Part shown: positions 22,708 to 27,780 of the stretch, one piece after another
Numbering within the stretch: the first letter of the stretch is position 1
Layout of the letters: each line of letters opens with the position of its first letter
NCBI GenBank assembly: GCA_937951955.1
Contig: CALGAD010000165.1
Span: forward strand, 1-27,780
DNA: 27,780 nucleotides
From: an uncultured Bacillaceae bacterium
GTDB taxonomy: Bacteria > Bacillota > Bacilli > Bacillales > Caldibacillaceae
Direction of reading: 5' to 3'
Program-made: the position numbers and the translations under genes
The notes under the pieces: generated by a model
Seen by the model: only the letters and a program-made list of their open reading frames with translations
Databases searched by the model: none
Told to the model about the DNA's origin: nothing

Positions 22708-23325
22708 TTAATGGATTTCGCGGTAAACACCGATCACTTTTCCTAAAATCGTAACATTGTTGACGATAATCGGATCCATCGTCGAGTTTTCCGGTTGCAG
22801 ACGGATATAACTTTTTTCCTTGTAAAACCGTTTTACCGTCGCTTCGTCATCCTCGGTCATGGCAACGACGATATCGCCATTTTCGGCATTATGTTGCTGA
22901 CGAACGATGACATAGTCTCCATCCATAATCCCTGCTTCAATCATACTGTCGCCCATGACTTCTAGCATAAATATTTGATCACCGGTCGGTGCGATATTTT
23001 CTGGTAGCGGGAAATAATCTTCGATATTTTCGACAGCAGTTATGGGCTGTCCAGCTGTGACTCTACCCACAATCGGGACGTGTCGAACCCGAACATCGTC
23101 TAATTGTGGATTGTCATCTAATATTTCAATAGCACGCGGCTTGGTTGGATCACGTCGAATAAGCCCTTTTGCTTCAAGTCGGGCTAAATGACCGTGAACT
23201 GTAGAACTTGAAGAAAGTCCAACAGCTTTACCAATTTCCCGAACCGATGGTGGATAACCTTTTTCACGAACTTCCTTTTTTATAAAATCAAGGATTTCTT
23301 GCTGCCTTTTTGACAGGTTTGTCAT
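22708..23325 (-). CDS. lexA: SOS repressor LexA
   Basis: 205 residues from ATG 23325, with GAGGTGA 5 nt upstream; an in-frame GTG at 23334 would overlap that SD. The N-terminal winged HTH (1-65) contains 'PSVREIGKAVGLSSSSTVHGHL'. The C-terminal S24 peptidase domain has the self-cleavage bond Ala91-Gly92 (VGRVTAGQ), nucleophile Ser127 (VMGDSMIEAG) and general-base Lys165 (EATVKRF). All residues and spacing match the Bacillus LexA (DinR). Divergent from the SOS operon starting at 23468 and itself preceded by a LexA box. Confidence 0.99.
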   Translation of the reverse strand: MTNLSKRQQEILDFIKKEVREKGYPPSVREIGKAVGLSSSSTVHGHLARLEAKGLIRRDPTKPRAIEILDDNPQLDDVRVRHVPIVGRVTAGQPITAVENIEDYFPLPENIAPTGDQIFMLEVMGDSMIEAGIMDGDYVIVRQQHNAENGDIVVAMTEDDEATVKRFYKEKSYIRLQPENSTMDPIIVNNVTILGKVIGVYREIH

Positions 23326-23352
23326 CAAGTTCACCTCGAATCTTTTTTCTTC

Positions 23353-23381
23353 AGTATATCATAAGGCGAACAGCCAAGCAA
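23353..23381 (-). promoter_or_regulatory. lexA promoter
   Basis: On the minus strand TTGCTT (23381-23376) and TATACT (23358-23353), 17-bp spacer, with TGA in front of the -10 (extended). The -35 overlaps LexA box 1. Confidence 0.65.
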
Positions 23382-23392
23382 ACATAAGTTCG
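23379..23392. promoter_or_regulatory. LexA (SOS) box 1
   Basis: CAAACATAAGTTCG matches the Bacillus consensus CGAACRNRYGTTYG at 12 of 14 positions. It overlaps the -35 of lexA. Confidence 0.65.
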
Positions 23393-23402
23393 AGAAAAAG
23401 TA

Positions 23403-23431
23403 TTGACACAAATGTATGTTCGGGTTACAAT
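23403..23431 (+). promoter_or_regulatory. Promoter of the SOS operon
   Basis: A perfect TTGACA (23403-23408) and TACAAT (23426-23431) with a 17-bp spacer; LexA box 2 lies exactly in the spacer. Confidence 0.85.
23409..23422. promoter_or_regulatory. LexA (SOS) box 2
   Basis: CAAATGTATGTTCG matches CGAACRNRYGTTYG at 12 of 14 positions. It fills the spacer of the SOS operon promoter. Confidence 0.7.
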
Positions 23432-23438
23432 GGAAATG

Positions 23439-23452
23439 CGAACAAACATTCG
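23439..23452. promoter_or_regulatory. LexA (SOS) box 3
   Basis: CGAACAAACATTCG matches the consensus at 13 of 14 positions. It lies at the predicted transcription start and just before the ribosome binding site of the 23468 gene. Confidence 0.85.
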
Positions 23453-23467
23453 TGTGAGGTGTTTGAA

Positions 23468-23626
23468 ATGTTGCAAAAAATTTGGGAAAAATATTCATAT
23501 GTTATACTTTTCTTTGTTGTCACCTTTCTATCTTTCTATATCGTCATGGTAAATATGATTGAAGAAGATGTTGAAGTTCAGGAACAAAATGACTGGCAGC
23601 AATGGGAAATTGTTGTCAATGAGTAA
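23468..23626 (+). CDS. SOS-controlled 52-residue single-pass membrane protein in the yneA position
   Basis: ATG 23468 has GAGGTG 6 nt upstream. The protein has an N-terminal basic/aromatic stretch (MLQKIWEKYS), one membrane segment (about residues 10-29, 'YVILFFVVTFLSFYIVMVNM') and a short acidic tail ending 'DWQQWEIVVNE'. Its position, directly downstream of three LexA boxes, divergent from lexA and ahead of yneB, is that of yneA, the SOS cell-division inhibitor of B. subtilis. YneA is about 105 residues, with a membrane segment plus an extracellular LysM domain. Here there is no LysM and no room for one before yneB. It is either a minimal division inhibitor acting through its membrane segment, or an unrelated replacement. 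Function is inferred from position only. Confidence 0.8.
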   Translation: MLQKIWEKYSYVILFFVVTFLSFYIVMVNMIEEDVEVQEQNDWQQWEIVVNE

Positions 23627-23701
23627 ATGAAGTTACTAAAACGATTGATAGATTTGAAGAAAAACAATTAAACGTTGAACATAAATCCTCGAGGTGTAAA
23701 A

Positions 23702-24355
23702 GTGAAAGCTGTTATATATTGCCGTGTAAGTACAACGAAAGAAAGTCAAGAAACATCGCTGGCGAGGCAGGAAGAAGAATTGCTTTTTCTTGCGAAACAA
23801 TTTCAGCTGGATGTTGTCCACATCGTAAAAGAGCAAGCTAGTGGCTATGATTTAGATCGACCGGGTATATTAGAAGTGTTAGCATTCATCGATGAAGAGC
23901 CGATTGACGCTTTGTTAATTCAAGATGAAACGCGACTCGGAAGGGGAAATGCCAAGCTTGCTCTACTTCATGTGATCATGAAAAAAGGAATTAAAATCTA
24001 TACGATTTCCAACCAGGGCGAGTTGGAAATTTCCGAAGCGGATTCGATGGTCTTGAAAATTGTCAGCCTCGTTGAAGAATACCAGCGGAAATTACAAAAT
24101 ATAAAAATTAAAAGAGGGATGGAAAGAGCGATACGCAATGGTTACAATCCAGCGGAGAATCTGGCGAATCGCGGTGAAAATGCCGGTAGGGATCGGAAAG
24201 AGGTACCGGTTGAAGAAATCGCCCGACTGCGCGAAAAAGGGCTTACTTTTCGCGATATTGCCGCAACTTTAAGAGGATTCGGTTATGCTGTCTCTAAAGC
24301 GACGGTGCATCGCCGTTATCAAGAATATATTCGTGAGCAAGAAGAAAATAAATAG
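23702..24355 (+). CDS. yneB: Serine-recombinase-like protein YneB
   Basis: 217 residues from GTG 23702, with GAGGTG 5 nt upstream; an earlier in-frame ATG at 23675 has no SD. The resolvase N-terminal domain shows 'YCRVSTTKESQETSLARQEEEL' (catalytic Ser in RVST), 'QDETRLGRGNAKL' and 'SMVLKIVSLVEEYQR'. The C-terminal HTH is at about 165-205. It belongs to the SOS operon with the short membrane protein, as yneA-yneB do in B. subtilis. It is a chromosomal orphan with no transposon ends nearby; target site and role are unknown. ynzC, third in the B. subtilis operon, is absent. Confidence 0.93.
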   Translation: MKAVIYCRVSTTKESQETSLARQEEELLFLAKQFQLDVVHIVKEQASGYDLDRPGILEVLAFIDEEPIDALLIQDETRLGRGNAKLALLHVIMKKGIKIYTISNQGELEISEADSMVLKIVSLVEEYQRKLQNIKIKRGMERAIRNGYNPAENLANRGENAGRDRKEVPVEEIARLREKGLTFRDIAATLRGFGYAVSKATVHRRYQEYIREQEENK

Positions 24356-24368
24356 GGAAAGTCGGTCA

Positions 24369-24405
24369 GGATCGGTAAAGATGAACCGGTCCATTCTTAT
24401 TTTAA
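24369..24405 (+). terminator. Possible terminator of the SOS operon
   Basis: GGATCGGT (24369-24376) pairs with ACCGGTCC (24385-24392; one G-U), followed by a T-rich ATTCTTATTTT. Confidence 0.5.
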
Positions 24406-24466
24406 TAAGAGAATTTTACTCAAAAGGCTATGTGAGCATATTTTATAAAACCGGATTGAGTATGAA

Positions 24467-24495
24467 TTGCACCTTTTCACGCTTTACGTTACAAT
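24467..24495 (+). promoter_or_regulatory. tkt promoter P1
   Basis: TTGCAC (24467-24472) and TACAAT (24490-24495), 17-bp spacer, about 120 nt before the tkt start. Confidence 0.6.
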
Positions 24496-24552
24496 GAAAT
24501 GTGTAAATCTGTGAACAAATTTGTGCCAATTTGATAAAGTTCTCACAAATTG

Positions 24553-24581
24553 TTGTTTCTTATCAAAATAATGGATAAAAT
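24553..24581 (+). promoter_or_regulatory. tkt promoter P2
   Basis: TTGTTT (24553-24558) and TAAAAT (24576-24581), 17-bp spacer, 35 nt before the tkt start. The stretch between P1 and P2 contains two related near-palindromes, ACAAATTTGT (24515-24524) and ACAAATTGT (24545-24553). Confidence 0.55.
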
Positions 24582-24616
24582 ATATTTGTTCATTAAAAAT
24601 GGAAAGGGCTGGTTGA

Positions 24617-26620
24617 ATGTTTAATCATGTAGATGAATTGGCAATCACTTCGATTCGTACTTTATCGATTGATGCCATTGAGAAAGCCAAATCCGGTCAC
24701 CCCGGAATGCCAATGGGAAGTGCCCCAATGGCCTACACATTATGGACTCGCTTTATGAAGCATAATCCGAAAAATCCGAACTGGTTTAACCGCGATCGTT
24801 TCGTTTTATCTGCCGGTCACGGTTCCATGTTACTATATAGTTTGTTGCATTTATCGGGCTACGATGTGTCCATGGAAGATATCAAACAGTTTAGACAGTG
24901 GAACTCCAAAACACCGGGACACCCCGAATACGGATATACACCAGGGGTCGATGCAACGACAGGTCCCCTCGGTCAAGGTATCGCCATGGCGGTTGGAATG
25001 GCAATGGCAGAACGCCATTTAGCAGCGATGTACAACAAGGACGATTTTGAACTGATCAACCATTATACATATGCGATTTGTGGAGACGGGGATTTAATGG
25101 AAGGGGTTTCCGCTGAAGCCGCTTCATTAGCCGGTCATTTAAAACTCGGTCGTTTAATCGTATTATACGATTCTAACGATATTTCCTTAGATGGCGATTT
25201 AAATAAAGCCTTTTCAGAAAGCGTGAAAGATCGTTTTATCGCTTACGGCTGGCAATACTTGCGTGTAGAAGACGGAAACAATTTAGAAGAAATTGCCAAA
25301 GCGATTGAAGAAGCACAAAAAGATACCGAACGTCCGACACTCATTGAAGTAAAAACGGTTATCGGCTACGGCTCACCGAACCTTGCGGGTACCCATAAAG
25401 TACACGGCGCACCATTAGGTGATGAAGAAGCCAAGTTAACAAAAGAAGCGTATAAATGGACGTTTGAAGAAGACTTTTACGTTCCTGATGAAGTTTATAC
25501 CCACTTCAAAACATTAGTGACCGATCGTGGCGAACAGTTAGAAAAAGAATGGAACGACTTATTTGCACAATATAAAGTGAAATATCCTGAATTAGGTAAA
25601 GAACTCGAACTAGCCATTAACGGTGAACTTCCGGAAGGATGGGACGAGGAGATTCCTCAATATGAAGTCGGAACAAGCCTGGCTAGCCGCGCTTCTTCCG
25701 GTGAGGTATTAAATGCAATTGCAAAACGCGTTCCTTATTTCTTCGGTGGATCTGCTGACTTGGCCAGCTCCAATAAAACGATGATCAATGGCGACAAAGA
25801 TTTCTTGCCAGGCTCCTTTGAAGGCCGGAACATCTGGTTCGGTGTCCGGGAATTTGCCATGGGTGCAGCATTAAACGGCATGGCCTTACACGGTGGCTTA
25901 AGAGTATTTGGTGGAACATTCTTCGTCTTTTCCGATTACTTGCGTCCGGCCATCCGCCTCGCTGCATTAATGGGTGTTCCTGTCACTTATGTCTTTACCC
26001 ATGATAGCATTGCCGTTGGTGAAGATGGTCCGACACACGAACCGATTGAACATTTAGCTTCCTTAAGAGCCATGCCGAATCTTTCGGTAATCCGTCCGGC
26101 AGACGGTAATGAAACCGCAGCTGCCTGGAAATTGGCGGTTCAATCGAAAAACACACCGACCGCTCTCGTATTATCAAGACAAAATCTGCCCACTCTTCCG
26201 GGAACAATCGAAAATGCGGAAGAAGGCGTTGCTAGAGGTGCCTATGTTGTTTCACCGGCACAAGGTGATACACCGCAAGCCTTGCTTCTTGCATCTGGTT
26301 CTGAAGTAAACCTGGCCGTATCCGCTCAGGAAAAACTGCGTGAAGAAGGTATTGACGTCGCTGTTGTCAGCATGCCTTCATGGGATCGCTTTGAAAAACA
26401 ACCGGAAAGCTATAAAGAATCCGTCTTGCCGAAAACCGTGAAAAAACGACTCGCCATTGAAATGGGTTCATCCCTCGGTTGGGATCGTTACACCGGCGAT
26501 GAAGGCGATATTCTAGCGGTTGACCGCTTCGGTGCCTCTGCCCCTGGAGAAACGGTCATGCGTGAATATGGTTTCACAGTAGAAAATGTTGTGAATCGGG
26601 TAAAACAATTATTGAATTAA
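24617..26620 (+). CDS. tkt: Transketolase
   Basis: A 667-residue, full-length transketolase of the pentose phosphate pathway that moves two-carbon ketol units between sugar phosphates using thiamine diphosphate and Mg2+. The N-terminal TPP-binding motif runs from GDGDLMEG to YDSND (about residues 154-187). 'GHPGMPMGSAPMAYTLW', the 'HSIAVGEDGPTHEPIEH' region (transketolase signature 2) and the C-terminal 'MGSSLGWDRY' are all present. GGAAAGG precedes the ATG. It has its own promoters and terminator, so it is monocistronic. Confidence 0.99.
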   Translation: MFNHVDELAITSIRTLSIDAIEKAKSGHPGMPMGSAPMAYTLWTRFMKHNPKNPNWFNRDRFVLSAGHGSMLLYSLLHLSGYDVSMEDIKQFRQWNSKTPGHPEYGYTPGVDATTGPLGQGIAMAVGMAMAERHLAAMYNKDDFELINHYTYAICGDGDLMEGVSAEAASLAGHLKLGRLIVLYDSNDISLDGDLNKAFSESVKDRFIAYGWQYLRVEDGNNLEEIAKAIEEAQKDTERPTLIEVKTVIGYGSPNLAGTHKVHGAPLGDEEAKLTKEAYKWTFEEDFYVPDEVYTHFKTLVTDRGEQLEKEWNDLFAQYKVKYPELGKELELAINGELPEGWDEEIPQYEVGTSLASRASSGEVLNAIAKRVPYFFGGSADLASSNKTMINGDKDFLPGSFEGRNIWFGVREFAMGAALNGMALHGGLRVFGGTFFVFSDYLRPAIRLAALMGVPVTYVFTHDSIAVGEDGPTHEPIEHLASLRAMPNLSVIRPADGNETAAAWKLAVQSKNTPTALVLSRQNLPTLPGTIENAEEGVARGAYVVSPAQGDTPQALLLASGSEVNLAVSAQEKLREEGIDVAVVSMPSWDRFEKQPESYKESVLPKTVKKRLAIEMGSSLGWDRYTGDEGDILAVDRFGASAPGETVMREYGFTVENVVNRVKQLLN

Positions 26621-26626
26621 TCATCC

Positions 26627-26667
26627 AGGTAAGCCAAATCGATTTTCGATTTTGGCTTACCTTTTTC
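26627..26667 (+). terminator. Terminator of tkt
   Basis: AGGTAAGCCAAA (26627-26638) pairs perfectly with TTTGGCTTACCT (26651-26662); an inner TCGA/TCGA extends the stem; T-run to 26666. Confidence 0.95.
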
Positions 26668-26707
26668 ACTGACTTTAATTCCGTTTAAAATTCTATTATT
26701 TTCTCGA

Positions 26708-26716
26708 TTCGACAAA
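26708..26716 (-). promoter_or_regulatory. Spo0A box upstream of sirA
   Basis: TTCGACAAA is the exact reverse complement of the full 0A consensus TTTGTCGAA, 92 nt before the sirA start. B. subtilis sirA is activated by Spo0A~P, so this site fits. TATAAT sequences at 26769-26774 and 26778-26783 could be the -10; no strong -35 is seen, as usual at Spo0A-activated promoters. Confidence 0.75.
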
Positions 26717-26807
26717 AATAGTTGAAGTTTTTCAGAAGATTTTACAAATTTCGCCATCCCTTCTTCAGTATAATTCATATAATAGTAATAGAAACGAGGG
26801 GATGGGC

Positions 26808-27248
26808 ATGGATTTGCGAAATTATTATCTTTATATTATTAAAGATCATGTAGCGCATTATTTTTATTTACGGGAACAAATGATTTTCCAGCTTTTTAAA
26901 GAATTTTACGAGTCCAGGGGCAAGGAAAAGGAAATGATTCGGAAACAAATTTGGTATATCACGGAGGCAATCCCCACATTACAGATTCATCGTGAACTTG
27001 TTCAACATTTGCAGTACCGTAAAGATTTTTTCGTAAAAGATGGTCAGTATATGATTCAAAATAAAAGGGGATCGGCTCAGCTGTTTATCCAGGAACGGAA
27101 ACTTTCCATTCAAGCGTCCGGATCATTGGATAGCGAAATGATTTTAATGGATATTTTAAAAAATCTGGATGTGTATTTTATAGCGATTGACCTGGAAAAC
27201 GAAAGGTACGGATGGATTAAACCGATCAAGGAAAGGCATTATAGTTAG
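26808..27248 (+). CDS. sirA: Sporulation inhibitor of replication SirA
   Basis: 146 residues from ATG 26808, with GAGGGGA 5 nt upstream; ATG 26802 is too close to that SD. The N-terminus 'RNYYLYIIKDHVAHYFYLRE' and C-terminus 'RYGWIKPIKERHYS' match the SirA family. SirA binds domain I of DnaA and blocks new rounds of replication when cells commit to sporulation. The location after tkt (yneE position) and the upstream Spo0A box agree. Confidence 0.93.
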   Translation: MDLRNYYLYIIKDHVAHYFYLREQMIFQLFKEFYESRGKEKEMIRKQIWYITEAIPTLQIHRELVQHLQYRKDFFVKDGQYMIQNKRGSAQLFIQERKLSIQASGSLDSEMILMDILKNLDVYFIAIDLENERYGWIKPIKERHYS

Positions 27249-27287
27249 TAAACGGGATAATTTTTCTTTGAAAATGTCCCCTCATTA

Positions 27288-27316
27288 TTGTAAATGTTTC
27301 ACTTCTTTAGTACACT
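27288..27316 (+). promoter_or_regulatory. Promoter of yneF
   Basis: TTGTAA (27288-27293) and TACACT (27311-27316) with a 17-bp spacer, 36 nt before the yneF start. Confidence 0.55.
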
Positions 27317-27352
27317 TGTTTTGTAGACAACATGAAGGAGGATTTAATATTA

Positions 27353-27574
27353 ATGGAAGTATGGGTAGTAGTACTTATTGCAATTGCGGCGCTACTCGTA
27401 GGAGTGGTGATTGGATTTTTCGTCGCCCGCAAATACATGGAAAAATATTTAAAAGAAAATCCGCCAATTAATGAGCAAATGATTCGCGTGTTAATGACCC
27501 AGATGGGAATGAAACCTTCACAGAAGAAAATTAACCAGATGATGAATGCCATTAACCGGCAAATGTCAAAATAA
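27353..27574 (+). CDS. yneF: YneF, UPF0154 small membrane protein
   Basis: A 73-residue protein with one N-terminal membrane segment (residues 2-25), then 'ARKYMEKYLKENPPINEQM' and 'QMGMKPSQKKINQMM', which identify the YneF/UPF0154 family of Firmicutes. AAGGAGG (27335-27341) is 11 nt before ATG 27353, slightly long; an in-frame ATG at 27332 overlaps the SD and is unlikely. Function unknown. It follows sirA as in B. subtilis. Confidence 0.93.
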   Translation: MEVWVVVLIAIAALLVGVVIGFFVARKYMEKYLKENPPINEQMIRVLMTQMGMKPSQKKINQMMNAINRQMSK

Positions 27575-27652
27575 AGTTGTAAGTAACTGAGTATTAGTAA
27601 AAAATTGTTGAACGCAATGATTAAAAATTAGACAATTTATATGCAGAATATA

Positions 27653-27677
27653 AAGGTGCCGCTCTGGCACCTTATTT
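27653..27677. terminator. Bidirectional terminator between yneF and the convergent gene
   Basis: AAGGTGCC (27653-27660) and GGCACCTT (27666-27673) form a perfect 8-bp stem with a 5-nt loop. T-rich bases follow on both strands but are short. The hairpin overlaps the stop codon of the convergent gene. Confidence 0.65.
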
Positions 27678-27780
27678 CGTTTCTTTCAGCAATCTTTTTA
27701 TCTCCTCTAAACGGTCATTTAATTCAGTCAATTGCTTGATTTGTTCCTGTTGTAAAGCGAGTATTTCCTTTTCAAATGTT
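27672..27780 (-). CDS. C-terminal end of a coiled-coil protein (5' part beyond window)
   Basis: An open frame enters from the right edge on the minus strand and ends at TAA (27674-27672). The visible 35 residues are a charged heptad-like helix ('LQQEQIKQLTELNDRLEEIK' then RLLKETK). Such Gln/Glu/Leu coiled-coil ends occur in MerR-type and other Bacillus regulators, but this fragment is too short to name a family. Confidence 0.65.
   Translation of the reverse strand, partial: TFEKEILALQQEQIKQLTELNDRLEEIKRLLKETK

Noticed and set aside
23702..24355. YneB as evidence of a mobile element
   Set aside because: Serine-recombinase domain, but it sits in the conserved SOS operon position with no inverted repeats, att sites or cargo.

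Overview
The window is chromosomal DNA of an endospore-forming member of the Bacillaceae. Evidence: spore genes (cotE, spoVK, sirA), Bacillus-type SOS boxes, AGGAGG-type ribosome binding sites, frequent GTG/TTG starts, and a backbone gene order (miaB-ricA-cotE-mutS-mutL, then miaA-hfq-spoVK-hflX-ynbB, then lexA-[yneA]-yneB-tkt-sirA-yneF) that follows Bacillus subtilis. It is not B. subtilis itself: several genes are missing, added or replaced. No rRNA, tRNA, CRISPR array, prophage or intact insertion sequence was seen.

Layout. Positions 1-4224 are accessory: a secreted PepSY protein cut by the window edge, a small membrane protein, a CofE-like (F420-0:glutamate ligase family) gene and a divergent LysR regulator. 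Positions 4225-7105 (minus strand) form a tightly overlapping response regulator / sensor kinase / PepSY operon resembling B. subtilis ykoGHI. Positions 7411-9432 hold miaB-ricA. A metallophosphoesterase gene sits between ricA and cotE. After cotE comes an intergenic array of eight TTTCG units spaced exactly 21 bp apart, then mutS-mutL (mismatch repair), miaA-hfq, spoVK, and hflX-ynbB. Between ynbB and lexA, where B. subtilis has glnR-glnA, there is only a decayed gene. lexA and a divergent SOS operon follow. The gene in the yneA slot is only 52 codons and lacks the LysM domain. Then come tkt, sirA behind a perfect Spo0A box, yneF, and the 3' end of a coiled-coil gene entering from the right.

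How the genes fit together. MiaA and MiaB carry out successive steps of the same tRNA A37 modification (i6A, then ms2i6A). MutS and MutL are partners in mismatch repair. LexA represses itself and the short membrane protein/YneB operon. CotE, SpoVK, RicA and SirA act at different stages of sporulation. The PepSY protein of the two-component operon is probably an extracytoplasmic partner or target of the sensor kinase.

The strongest unexplained signal is the 21-bp-phased array at 11114-11281. Next are the atypical SOS-controlled membrane peptide at 23468-23626 and the self-complementary cotE leader at 10377-10475. All family assignments were made by reading the sequence and from memory of families; no database search was run.
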